Shown: piece after piece, positions 7,894-15,376 of the stretch
How positions within the stretch are numbered: position 1 is the stretch's first letter
How the letters are laid out: the number at the start of each line of letters is the position of its first letter
DNA from: DATJMJ01 sp035503975
GTDB lineage: Bacteria; Actinomycetota; Acidimicrobiia; Acidimicrobiales; Palsa-688
DNA length: 24,337 nucleotides
Reading direction: 5' to 3'
Assembly (NCBI GenBank): GCA_035503975.1
Contig: DATJST010000426.1
Span: forward strand, 1-24,337
Position numbers and translations under genes: made by a program
Notes under the pieces: generated by a model
What the model was told of the DNA's origin: nothing
Seen by the model: the letters and a program-made list of their open reading frames with translations, nothing else
The model's database searches: none

Positions 7894-8672
7894 CGCAGCC
7901 ACCTCGACGTCCGGCGCTGCACCACGACGTAGAGCATGCCGGCCAGCACGACGATCACGACCATGCCGAAGCCGAGGGCGTCGCCCAGGTGCACCTGGCC
8001 GGCGACGACGTTACCTTGGAGCAGTTGGCCGATGGCCAGCGGCACGAGAGGCACGACACCGGTCGTGAGCACCTCCGCGGTGGCATACGCGGCGAATGCG
8101 TCCATAAATAGGACCATGAGCGTGGCTATGAACGGTGGGGCCAGGACGGGCAGCCCGATCTTCATCCAAAAAGTGCGGGAATCGGCGCCGAGCGTCGCCG
8201 CTGCCTCGCGCCACTCCCGCCGCAGCGCCTCCACAGGTGGCAGCATGAGCAGCACCGTGAGCGGCAGGAGGAAGTACAGGTAGACCACCACCAGGCCGGA
8301 CGCGGAGTAGAGCGTGAAGCCGTGGTCGTACGGGTTGAACCCGAGGCGGCTCAGCAGCCCCGTCATAACGCCGGTGTTGCCTATCGAGCCGATGAAGGCG
8401 AACGCCAGCGGTACGCCTCCGGTATTGGCAAGCACGCCGCAAGCACTCGACACCAACCGGCGGAACAGCCGGTTCGGCGACCCGACCAGGGCCACAGTGC
8501 CGACCAGGCCGATCACCCCCGCAAAGGCGGCTGCCACGGCTGACAGCTCGAGGCTCGACCTGTAGTCGGTCAGGTAGGGCTGGCTCGAGTCGAGGATGGT
8601 CGAGATGTTGGAGAACGAGAGCCCGCCCGTGTTGCTGCGGAAGGCCTCGACCATGACCGAGGCCGCCGGCAC
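7890..8672 (-). CDS. ABC importer permease, first subunit (PotB/PhnU type), start unclear
   Basis: Membrane subunit with an EAA loop EWREAAATLGADSRTFWMKI and the usual run of hydrophobic segments. The first ATG/GTG/TTG in frame is the GTG at 8672, but it falls inside the first membrane segment. Translation of the same frame upstream gives a typical permease N-terminus: a run of Arg (codons near 8733-8747), then LLSIAGVTPFFVFVGLFLVV. The frame stays open back to a TGA near 8841 yet offers no ATG, GTG or TTG. The true start may be a CTG (8729, 8798 or 8801), or there may be a frameshift or base error joining it to the GTG at 8785. The coordinates given are therefore a minimum. It follows the binding-protein stop (8812) closely and overlaps the next permease by ATGA. 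Confidence 0.85.
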   Translation of the reverse strand: MPAASVMVEAFRSNTGGLSFSNISTILDSSQPYLTDYRSSLELSAVAAAFAGVIGLVGTVALVGSPNRLFRRLVSSACGVLANTGGVPLAFAFIGSIGNTGVMTGLLSRLGFNPYDHGFTLYSASGLVVVYLYFLLPLTVLLMLPPVEALRREWREAAATLGADSRTFWMKIGLPVLAPPFIATLMVLFMDAFAAYATAEVLTTGVVPLVPLAIGQLLQGNVVAGQVHLGDALGFGMVVIVVLAGMLYVVVQRRTSRWLR

Positions 8673-8811
8673 GACGAGGAAAAGGCCGACGAAGACGAAG
8701 AAGGGTGTGACGCCGGCGATGGACAGCAGGTGACGGCGGCGCCGACGGGCGGCAGGGCGGGAGCGTCCAGCTCCGGCCCTGCCACCAGTTAGTGACAGCA
8801 GATCGGCCGAA

Positions 8812-10008
8812 TTAGCCGACAGCAGACTGCCAGTCTTTTTGGATCAGAGCTACGTCGGCCGAAACCTCATCGGGCGTGGCGATGGCCGGTGCAGTGCTGA
8901 AGCTCGGGATGGCGCCCATCGCGCTCTGGCTGGCCGTGCTGTTGGCGACCATTGCTTGCCAGGTCGACGGCACGGCACCGCTCTCGGCCCTGATGTTGGC
9001 GCCCTCGGGGCTGTAGAGGTACTCCTCCCACAGCCGGGCTGCGGCCGGGTGCGGTGCGTAAGCGCTGATGGCCATGGCGTAATAGGAGGCGTAGGGCTGG
9101 CCCTTGGGGACGACCACCTTCCAGTCTATGCCAGGCGACTTGGCCAGCTCCACCCTCCACTGCTGCTCGAGGTAGGACCAGTCAACGGTGGCGAGGACGG
9201 CCTTGTCGGCCATCGGGCCATCGCCCGCGCCACCAGCTTCGATCGGGTTGAAGTTGCCGTCCTGCTTGAGTTTCTTGAACCAGTTGATACCCGCCTGCAC
9301 GTCCGACACCGAGCCGCCGTTGTCTACCGCAGCGGCTATCACGGCGCCGGCGCCGGCACCTGAGGACGTTGGGCTGTTGTCGAGGCCAACGGCGTTCTTG
9401 AACTGCGAGCCCAAGAGGTCCGACCAACTCGTTACCGGCGTCTTGATGACGTCGGCGTTATAGCCGATAGTCACCACACCGGCGTAGTCGTACGACCAAT
9501 AACCGTTGGGGTCCTTCCAGCCGTTCGGTATCTCGTCCCACATGGTCAGCTTGTAAGGCTCGAAGATGGGGCCTTTGAACACGCCGGGCTCGCCGGTTAC
9601 CGCCTTTTGGGCGAACGCGACGCTGAGGTCGAGGATGTCTGGCTCGAGAGACGGGTTGTGCTTGTAAAGGTTGATCTCGTTGATCTCGTCGGCGCTGGTC
9701 CCGTTGGGGTTGGTATCGAGGATCTTGATACCGTACTTCTTCTCGAAAGCCGGTATGAGGATGCCGTAGTTCGCCCAAGTAAAGGGGTCGGTGGTTACCG
9801 TGAGGTGGCCCTCTGCCTCGGCCGCGTCGATGAGCGCGATCATCCCTCCGCATTGGCTTACGGTGACGGCTGTCGCCCAGCAGGCGTCCGCCGACGCGGC
9901 GCTCGCCGCGGCGCTTGTACCAACCCAGGCCCCGGTGGAGCCGAGCGCCGTGAGCGCGGCGACCGAGCCCACTCGTTTCGGCCAGCTGTGTCCTGACAGT
10001 CTATGCAT
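8812..10008 (-). CDS. ABC importer extracellular solute-binding protein
   Basis: First gene of the importer operon, 398 residues. The N-terminus is basic (KR at 11-12) and then Ala/Gly-rich to about residue 40, consistent with export. No proper lipobox is seen, although C43 follows SADA. The mature part resembles the PotD/Fbp/PhnS cluster: LTVTTDPFTWANYGILIPAFEKKYG, a hinge-like GYWSYDYAGVVTIGYN, and DWSYLEQQW; the C-terminal WEEYLYSPEGANI segment is typical. ATG at 10008 is preceded by GAGGGAG about 5 nt upstream. The ligand cannot be read from the sequence; an organophosphonate such as 2-aminoethylphosphonate is inferred from context. Two cysteines close to the mature start (ACWATAVTVSQCGG) could form a disulfide. 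Confidence 0.88.
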   Translation of the reverse strand: MHRLSGHSWPKRVGSVAALTALGSTGAWVGTSAAASAASADACWATAVTVSQCGGMIALIDAAEAEGHLTVTTDPFTWANYGILIPAFEKKYGIKILDTNPNGTSADEINEINLYKHNPSLEPDILDLSVAFAQKAVTGEPGVFKGPIFEPYKLTMWDEIPNGWKDPNGYWSYDYAGVVTIGYNADVIKTPVTSWSDLLGSQFKNAVGLDNSPTSSGAGAGAVIAAAVDNGGSVSDVQAGINWFKKLKQDGNFNPIEAGGAGDGPMADKAVLATVDWSYLEQQWRVELAKSPGIDWKVVVPKGQPYASYYAMAISAYAPHPAAARLWEEYLYSPEGANIRAESGAVPSTWQAMVANSTASQSAMGAIPSFSTAPAIATPDEVSADVALIQKDWQSAVG

Positions 10009-10025
10009 TCATCTCCCTCTTTCTG

Positions 10026-10043
10026 AGCAGGCGTTCGCCTGCT
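10026..10043. promoter_or_regulatory. 18-bp palindrome in the importer leader
   Basis: AGCAGGCGTTCGCCTGCT is perfectly self-complementary (8-bp arms around TT) and begins 18 nt upstream of the binding-protein start, just before its ribosome site. It could be a repressor operator or a leader hairpin controlling translation. Confidence 0.55.
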
Positions 10044-10052
10044 GTGTGGCAC

Positions 10053-10077
10053 GACCGGGACACTACATATCCCGGTC
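10053..10077. promoter_or_regulatory. Inverted repeat GACCGGGA-9 nt-TCCCGGTC
   Basis: Perfect 8-bp arms flank the AT-rich spacer CACTACATA. On the minus strand the spacer offers TATGTA or TAGTGT as a possible -10 for the importer operon, so a dimeric regulator bound here would cover the promoter. No regulator gene lies next to it; the closest is the TetR at 11444. Confidence 0.5.
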
Positions 10078-10118
10078 AAAATCGGCATGGCCCCTAGGCA
10101 AACGTGAGATGGCATTTT

Positions 10119-10136
10119 GGTGAACAGTCGGTGAAC
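10119..10136 (-). promoter_or_regulatory. PHO-box-like direct repeat (GTTCACC spaced 11 nt)
   Basis: Read on the minus strand, GTTCACC-GACT-GTTCACC is two copies of a heptamer with exact 11-nt spacing. This is the direct-repeat unit bound by PhoP in Streptomyces. A weaker in-phase unit lies at 10097-10103 (GGCAAAC on the plus strand, 5 of 7). The repeat faces the importer operon, starting 111 nt upstream of its ATG, and could also serve the divergent oxidoreductase. The likely -10 at about 10065 is some 50 nt away, farther than in classic PhoP-activated promoters. Confidence 0.55.
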
Positions 10137-10282
10137 TGACGCCGCCCACGTGGTTCATCTCGCCGGCTTGGTGAGCATCCCGGGGGTTTGGCGCCTTGCT
10201 GTGAACGGCGCCCCCGTGTTATTCATCGGTTGATGCCAGAGCACCACCTGCATGCGCCCCGGCGCGCGGCAGCGGCCAGCAC

Positions 10283-11428
10283 ATGACCGCTGGTCGCGGT
10301 CGAATTGTGGTCGTTGGTGCCGGCATCCTCGGCACCATGCACGCCTTGTGGGCGCTCGAGCTCGGCTACGAGGTGGTGCACATCGAACGTGAGCTTGCCG
10401 CCCGCGGCGCCAGCGTCCGGAACTTTGGCCTCCTGTGGGTCAGCGGGCGGGCTCCCGGCCCGGAACTGGCGCTGGCGCTGCGTGCCCGCTCTCTCTGGCA
10501 AGAGATCGCGGCCCGGGTCGAGGCGTTGCCGCTGCGCACCGCCGGCTCGCTGACGGTGGCCAACAGCGAAGCCGAGCTGGCCCTGATAAAGCAGGCGTGC
10601 CAGCTCGGCGACGCTGGCCTCCGGCAGTTCGAGCTCCTCGACGTACCGAATGCCATCGCGGTCAACCCCGAGGTCTCCCCCGAGATCGCCGGAGCCCTCT
10701 ACTGTCGAGCCGACGCCATCGTCGAACCCCGGCTCACCGCGGGCGCGCTGCGCGAGCACTTGGCCGCCGAGCCCGGGTACCGATGGCACCCCGGACGGGC
10801 TGTGGTCGAGCTGGGGCCGGCCAAGGTGCGCGACGACCGCGGCGACTGGCACGAGTCGGACCATGTCTTCCTATGCACCGGCGCGTCGTTTGCTGGGCTC
10901 ATCGCCCAGTACGTGGACCGCCCCCGTACCCGGCCGGTACGCCTGCAGATGCTCGAGACAGCGCCCTACCCGGGCCACCTGACGACAGCCCTCGCGGACG
11001 GCGACTCGATGCGCTACTACCCAGCCTTCGACCTCCCGGGGCGGGCCGCGCTCGGGCCTCAGGACCCGGTGGCGGCCAGCTACCGGGCCCAGCTACTGCT
11101 CGTCCAGCGGCTGGACGGCGGCCTGACCGTCGGCGACACCCACGAGTACGACGAGCCGTTCCCCTTCGACGTACAGGAGGAGATATACGACTACCTGCGG
11201 GCGAAGGCGGCCACATGCCTGCGCCGGCCGCTGCCTCCGGTGGTGCGCCGCTGGGCGGGCGTCTACTCCGAGCCGCTGCGCACCGGCCCGGGCCTGTACT
11301 GGAAGGAAGAGATCCTGCCTGGTGTAGAAGTCGTGAGCGGTCCGGGCGGCCTCGGCATGACCTGCTCGCCAGCCATCGCCGAGACGTCGATGGGCGCACT
11401 CGTGGAGCGCTCGTCCCGGACGCGCTAA
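10283..11428 (+). CDS. FAD-dependent oxidoreductase, phosphonate-linked HpnW type (TIGR03364-like)
   Basis: A 381-residue DAO-fold flavoenzyme. The N-terminal dinucleotide fold has G12-A-G-I-L-G17 and the acidic E35 that ends the second strand and binds the FAD ribose. The segment GASVRNFGLLWVSGRAPGP (about 42-60) is the mark of the TIGR03364 clade, known for lying beside phosphonate transport and phosphonatase genes. C-terminal GGLGMTCSPAIAE is the second FAD contact. Relatives oxidise amines (glycine/sarcosine oxidase type); members in phosphonate operons are thought to oxidise aminophosphonates such as N-methylated 2-aminoethylphosphonate to phosphonoacetaldehyde. The exact substrate here is inferred. 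It is divergent from the importer, and its ATG has only a weak ribosome site. It converges on the TetR gene, with a 15-nt gap between stops. Confidence 0.85.
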   Translation: MTAGRGRIVVVGAGILGTMHALWALELGYEVVHIERELAARGASVRNFGLLWVSGRAPGPELALALRARSLWQEIAARVEALPLRTAGSLTVANSEAELALIKQACQLGDAGLRQFELLDVPNAIAVNPEVSPEIAGALYCRADAIVEPRLTAGALREHLAAEPGYRWHPGRAVVELGPAKVRDDRGDWHESDHVFLCTGASFAGLIAQYVDRPRTRPVRLQMLETAPYPGHLTTALADGDSMRYYPAFDLPGRAALGPQDPVAASYRAQLLLVQRLDGGLTVGDTHEYDEPFPFDVQEEIYDYLRAKAATCLRRPLPPVVRRWAGVYSEPLRTGPGLYWKEEILPGVEVVSGPGGLGMTCSPAIAETSMGALVERSSRTR

Positions 11429-11443
11429 GGGCCGAGCAGGGCG

Positions 11444-12133
11444 CTAAGAGTTCAGCTCCCGGAGCCGGGCCTCGAACGCTCCCGGAGCGAGCCTTGCCGG
11501 GCTCCCGGCGACGGCGCACCCGGCCACGGCTTGAGCCAGTGCCCGCTCGATGGTCGTGCCCACATCGCCCCAGGGCAGCCAGGGTTTGCAGAGCATGAGC
11601 GAAGCCAGGCCGTGCGCGCTCGCCCACAACTGCATGCTGATGGGTAGTGGCCCGTCCGGGTCGGGCGGGAAGATGCCCGCGCTCATGCACTCGCCGACCG
11701 CCTGCAACACTTGGGTGAAACAGCGCTCGGTCAAGACCTCGTCGACGTTCTTTGGCTCGTCATTGCCCAGGAAAACCATGCGGTACTGCTCGGGGTTGGC
11801 CAGGGCGAACTGGACATAGGCCCGTCCCTGGGCCAAAAGGCGCTCGAGCGGCGAGCCAGCCGGCTCGGCGGCGCGCTCGAGGGCGACGGCCAGGGCGCCG
11901 AACACCTCGGAGCAGACCGCGTCCATCAAGGCCTCTTTGTCCTTGAAGTGGCGGTAAATAGAAGGCGTGGTGACTCCCACGCGCTCAGCAACGGCGCGGA
12001 TCGAGACGGCGGACTCGTCCTCCGTCTCTGCCAGCAAGGCGCGTGCCGCGTCCAGTATCTGGCCCCTCAAGGCCACACCCTGGCCCCGGGGCGCCCTACG
12101 CCGAGGGGATCTCGTACGCGATGTCGCGGGCAT
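11444..12133 (-). CDS. TetR-family transcriptional repressor (WHG-type C-terminus)
   Basis: A 229-residue regulator. The N-terminal helix-turn-helix is plain: SIRAVAERVGVTTPSIYRHFKDKEALMDAV at about residues 43-72, after a basic tail. The C-terminal half has a W-x-x-x-HG segment (LWASAHGLASLML) found in the TetR_C_33/WHG group. Its start lies 38 nt inside the end of the MMPL gene, so it is the second gene of that transcript and most likely controls it through the palindrome at 14361-14381. The ligand is unknown. Confidence 0.92.
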   Translation of the reverse strand: MPATSRTRSPRRRAPRGQGVALRGQILDAARALLAETEDESAVSIRAVAERVGVTTPSIYRHFKDKEALMDAVCSEVFGALAVALERAAEPAGSPLERLLAQGRAYVQFALANPEQYRMVFLGNDEPKNVDEVLTERCFTQVLQAVGECMSAGIFPPDPDGPLPISMQLWASAHGLASLMLCKPWLPWGDVGTTIERALAQAVAGCAVAGSPARLAPGAFEARLRELNS

Positions 12134-14330
12134 GGGAGCGGGGCAGCCAGCGCGGCGCCCACCAGTTGGCGCGCCCGGCGAGCCGCATAAACGCCGGCAC
12201 CAGCACGCCGCGCACCAACGTGGCGTCCATGAGCACGGCTAGCGCCATGCCGGTACCGAACATCTTTATGAAGCTGACCTGCGAAGTGGCCACTGAGATA
12301 AAGACTATCGACACCAGGGCGGCGGCCGCTGTAACGATGCGCCCGGTGCGCTCCAGGCCCCGCGCCACCGCGGCGGTATTGGCGGCCGCAGAGTGGTCGG
12401 AACGGTCCCACTCCTCCTTGATGCGCGACAGCAGGAAAACCTCATAGTCCATAGACAAACCGAAGGCGATGCAGAACATCAGCACCGGCATGCTGGCGTT
12501 CAGGTAGCCAGTGGCCCCCACTCCGCCCAACAACGAGCTCAGGTGCCCGTCCTGGAAGACCCAGACCATGGCGCCGAAGGTGGCCGACAGAGACAAGATG
12601 TTGAGCACGATGGCCTTGAGCGGGATGAGCAGGCTGCGGGTGAAGGCGTAGAGCACGGCGATAGTCGAGACCCCGATGAGCGCGAGGGCGACTGGGAGCA
12701 GCCCGCCGAGCGCGTTGAGCGAGTCGAGGTCGCGCGCTGCGAGCCCGGTGACGAGCGTGGTTGCCGGCGCCGGCAGCTCCCGCACCTCCCTCACCAGGTC
12801 CAGCCCGGCGCTCGAGTAAGGATTGACGTTGTCCTCCAGGGTGAAGTACGCCGCCGGGGCGCTCCCCCCGGCGGCGGCCAAAGGAGTAGCGAGGCCGGAG
12901 CGGTGTACTCCGTCGATGTAGGTACCTACCGGGGTGACGGCGGCACGTACCCCTGGGACGCGCGACAGCTCGGCGGAATAAGCGGCCAGGCGGGGCCGAG
13001 CGACGCCGCTCGTGCTCGCCATTACCACTGTGATCGCGTCCGTGTCGTTCTGGCGGAAATCCCCCCTCAGTATGTTGCCCACCTGGTGGCTGCTGGCCGA
13101 TGCGGGCAAGGCCCGGTCGTCGGGCAGGCCGAACCGCACGGACAAAAAAGGCGCGCCGAGCACCAGCAAAATGGCGAGGACGGCGCCGCCGAAGGCCCAC
13201 GGCCGGCGCATGACCGATTCGGCCACCCGGCGCCAGAAGGCGGCCTCGGCGGCGCCCTCGGCACGGCCGGCGCGACGCCGGCTAAGCCGGCGCAAGGCCG
13301 GGCGGACGTCCCACATGTTCACGCGCCGGCCGAGCGCGCTCAACAGCGCCGGCAGCACGACCACCGCCGAAAAGGCGGCGATGGCTACCACGGCGAGCCC
13401 GGCATACGCAAAGGACCGCAAGAAATAGAACGGGAAGACGAGCATCGCGGCGAGCGAGAGGGCGACGGTCAACGACGAGAAGAGCACGGTACGGCCCGCC
13501 GCCGCCACCGCCGCCTCGATGGCTGCGGGGCCGGCCTTACCGCGGGCCAGTTCCTCGCGGTAACGGCTGACAATGAACAAGCTGTAATCGATCGCGAGGC
13601 CGAGCCCCAAGGCAGTAGTCAGGTTGAGGGCGTACACCGAGACCGGTACGAACAAGGTCAGCACGCGCAGTACGGCGAAAGTCCCCAAAATTGCTATGCC
13701 GCCGGTCGCCAGAGGCAGGAGCGACGCCACCAGGCTGCCAAACACGAGCACTAGGGCTAGGAAGGTGAGCGGCACGGCGACAGCTTCGGCCACGGCCAGG
13801 TCGCGCGAAATCTGCTTGTTGATCTGGTAGTCCGCCACTCCCAGTCCTCCGGCTTGCACGGTCACACCTTTGACGGTGCCCTCGTAGCGCGCGGCGAGCG
13901 CATCAGCCCGCTTGGGAAAAATGTTGTCCCCGCCGAGCACCCGCGCCGTTACCAAGCCATAGCGGCCGTCGTTACTGACAAAGGCGGCTCGCTCAGCGCC
14001 CGGTGCGGACCAATAGGAAGCAACCCCGGTCACGTTGGCCTGGCTGCGCAAGCTGCGGGCCAAGGACGTGCCGACCGCGCGGACGGCTGGGCTGTTGACG
14101 CCGCCCTGGCCTGACACCAGGAAGACCAGGTTGGGGTCACCCTGGTGGAACCGGGTGGCCAAGACGGCGTCCGCCCGCGTCGATGGGGAACTGGCGTCGG
14201 TGAAGCCTCCCGAGGACAATTTCGACACCGCCGAGCCGCCGAAGGCGCCAGCTGCCAGGACGATGAACAACGCCAGGGCGAGCACCAACCGGTGGCGTCG
14301 CGTGGCGACTTGCGCCAACTTGACCAGCAT
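12096..14330 (-). CDS. MMPL/RND-family membrane transporter
   Basis: A 744-residue proton-driven exporter of the MmpL/YdfJ kind. It has the two-fold layout: a short N-terminal membrane helix, an extracytoplasmic domain (about 40-170), a six-helix bundle with GLGLAIDYSLFIVSRYREE, a central cytosolic loop rich in Arg, then the second half with a second domain and GLSMDYEVFLLSRIKEEWDRS. The paired G-x-x-x-D-Y signatures carry the proton-relay Asp residues. ATG at 14330 has a strong GGAGGAGG site 5 nt upstream, and a full promoter and operator lie ahead. The TetR gene follows with an overlap. The substrate (lipid, drug or siderophore) cannot be told. Confidence 0.95.
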   Translation of the reverse strand: MLVKLAQVATRRHRLVLALALFIVLAAGAFGGSAVSKLSSGGFTDASSPSTRADAVLATRFHQGDPNLVFLVSGQGGVNSPAVRAVGTSLARSLRSQANVTGVASYWSAPGAERAAFVSNDGRYGLVTARVLGGDNIFPKRADALAARYEGTVKGVTVQAGGLGVADYQINKQISRDLAVAEAVAVPLTFLALVLVFGSLVASLLPLATGGIAILGTFAVLRVLTLFVPVSVYALNLTTALGLGLAIDYSLFIVSRYREELARGKAGPAAIEAAVAAAGRTVLFSSLTVALSLAAMLVFPFYFLRSFAYAGLAVVAIAAFSAVVVLPALLSALGRRVNMWDVRPALRRLSRRRAGRAEGAAEAAFWRRVAESVMRRPWAFGGAVLAILLVLGAPFLSVRFGLPDDRALPASASSHQVGNILRGDFRQNDTDAITVVMASTSGVARPRLAAYSAELSRVPGVRAAVTPVGTYIDGVHRSGLATPLAAAGGSAPAAYFTLEDNVNPYSSAGLDLVREVRELPAPATTLVTGLAARDLDSLNALGGLLPVALALIGVSTIAVLYAFTRSLLIPLKAIVLNILSLSATFGAMVWVFQDGHLSSLLGGVGATGYLNASMPVLMFCIAFGLSMDYEVFLLSRIKEEWDRSDHSAAANTAAVARGLERTGRIVTAAAALVSIVFISVATSQVSFIKMFGTGMALAVLMDATLVRGVLVPAFMRLAGRANWWAPRWLPRSHARDIAYEIPSA

Positions 14331-14360
14331 CTTGCCTCCTCCGCACTAAGGTACCAGCGT

Positions 14361-14381
14361 TACCATAACACTGTTACGGTA
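14361..14381. promoter_or_regulatory. TetR operator candidate over the MMPL promoter
   Basis: Two 10-bp arms around one central base: TACCATAACA, then C, then TGTTACGGTA, differing at only one pair. On the minus strand it covers the -10 (TATGGT) and half the spacer of the MMPL promoter. Size, symmetry and place are those of a TetR autoregulation site. Confidence 0.75.
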
Positions 14382-14391
14382 TCGATGTCAA
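14362..14391 (-). promoter_or_regulatory. MMPL-tetR promoter, TTGACA-18-TATGGT
   Basis: A perfect -35 (complement of 14386-14391) and a TATGGT -10 (complement of 14362-14367) are 18 nt apart and 32 nt ahead of the MMPL start codon, which fits a short leader containing the GGAGGAGG ribosome site. Confidence 0.7.
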
Positions 14392-14406
14392 CCGACGCTG
14401 TGGAAG

Positions 14407-15273
14407 TCAGGAGGCGACGCTTCCCCCGACGTCGGAGTAGAAGCGGCGCTGCGCGGCGTCGTGGTCCGCGGTATAGCCGATCTCTTGGTAAATGGCGTTG
14501 GAGGTCGGGTTGGCGAGGTCGGTGTACAGCACGACGTGGTCAGCCCCTGCCTCGAGCGCGGCCGCCGTAGCCCCGGCCGTGACCGCCGCCCCGTAACCGC
14601 GCCGGCGCTGTTGCGCGGGGGTGTAGACCGGCCCGACACGCGACACCCCAGCCACCGGCCTGCTGAGGCCCGCGAGCGAGGTCAGCAAGCCACCCGCCTC
14701 CCACAGCCAGAGCTGTCGCGCGGCGACGCGCTCGCTCGCTTGGGTGCGCCAGTCCAACGTCGGGGCAGCGGGATCGGCCTCGTCGTGGAACGCCTGCAGC
14801 CAGCCAGCCACCACGTCCAGGTCGGCCAGCTCGGCCAGCCGGGCCATGCCTGCCACGTTGCCCGGCCGGCGCAGCTCACCGAGGCGGTACATACGCATTG
14901 CGACGACAAGGCTGGAGAGCTGGCCCCGGTATTGCGCCCAGGCCTCCGCGAAGCTCGCTCCCGCTTCGACTTCTCCGCTCACGCCAGGCAAGTCCCGCCC
15001 GGTCGCGGAGACAGAAGCAGCCAGCACGCGCGCCGCGTCAGGGGAAAGTCTCGACAGGAAAATGTTGTGTGGCGGCGTGTGCATGGCCAAGCCGACGGCC
15101 TCTCCTGCGTCCAGCACCACCCAGAACTTCTCGTGCTCGCCTTTTGTTCGTATCCCGGCCCGGAGCGCGTCAACGTGGACGGCGATCACGTTGGAGCTGA
15201 AAGGATCCTTTTCGAGGTAGGCGCCGGCCGCGGCAATGAAGGCGGCGGGGTCGTCGAAGCAAAGTACCTCCAT
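14407..15273 (-). CDS. GNAT-family N-acetyltransferase
   Basis: A 288-residue cytosolic protein. The C-terminal GNAT fold is recognisable: VGPVYTPAQQRRRGYGAAVT is the acetyl-CoA-binding strand and pyrophosphate loop (Q/R-x-x-G-x-G/A), followed by VVLYTDLANPTSNAIYQEIGY, the usual helix 4 and strand 5 region. The N-terminal half (about 1-140) is weakly conserved and resembles the two-lobed GNATs of actinobacteria. The ATG at 15273 was chosen because the protein begins MEVLCFDDPAAF there; an in-frame upstream codon at 15435 would run into the ARC gene and add Pro/Arg-rich sequence. The acceptor substrate is unknown. It stands between ARC and the MMPL unit, with no overlap with either. Confidence 0.8.
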   Translation of the reverse strand: MEVLCFDDPAAFIAAAGAYLEKDPFSSNVIAVHVDALRAGIRTKGEHEKFWVVLDAGEAVGLAMHTPPHNIFLSRLSPDAARVLAASVSATGRDLPGVSGEVEAGASFAEAWAQYRGQLSSLVVAMRMYRLGELRRPGNVAGMARLAELADLDVVAGWLQAFHDEADPAAPTLDWRTQASERVAARQLWLWEAGGLLTSLAGLSRPVAGVSRVGPVYTPAQQRRRGYGAAVTAGATAAALEAGADHVVLYTDLANPTSNAIYQEIGYTADHDAAQRRFYSDVGGSVAS

Positions 15274-15283
15274 GGCCCAGTAT

Positions 15284-15299
15284 GGCCCGGCACCGGGCC
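15284..15299. other. Palindrome GGCCCGG-CA-CCGGGCC upstream of the GNAT gene
   Basis: Perfect 7-bp arms with a 2-nt centre, 10 nt upstream of the GNAT start codon. Read as RNA it would be a tight stem over the ribosome site; it may also be a remnant terminator for ARC or an operator. Confidence 0.35.
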
Positions 15300-15322
15300 C
15301 ACCCAGGGCTATTTTCCCGCGA

Positions 15323-15340
15323 GGCCGGACCGGCCGGACC
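15323..15340. repeat. 9-nt tandem repeat (GGCCGGACC x2)
   Basis: Two adjacent copies of GGCCGGACC, followed by a partial third, lie in the 103-nt gap between ARC and the GNAT gene. GGCCGG-A-CCGGCC within it is self-complementary, so it could form a GC hairpin after the ARC stop. No T-run follows. Confidence 0.4.
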
Positions 15341-15376
15341 GGCGCCTTGCTGTTGCCGTTATTGCGAGCCGGGGCG

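Noticed and set aside
11423..11447. GCGCTAAG direct repeat between the convergent oxidase and tetR stops
   Set aside because: Two 8-nt copies 17 nt apart, each including stop codon sequence; too short to call an attachment site or regulatory repeat.
12393..13754. 453-codon open frame antisense to the MMPL gene
   Set aside because: Composition is Arg/Gln/Gly-rich with no motif; the minus strand has both MMPL signatures and a promoter.
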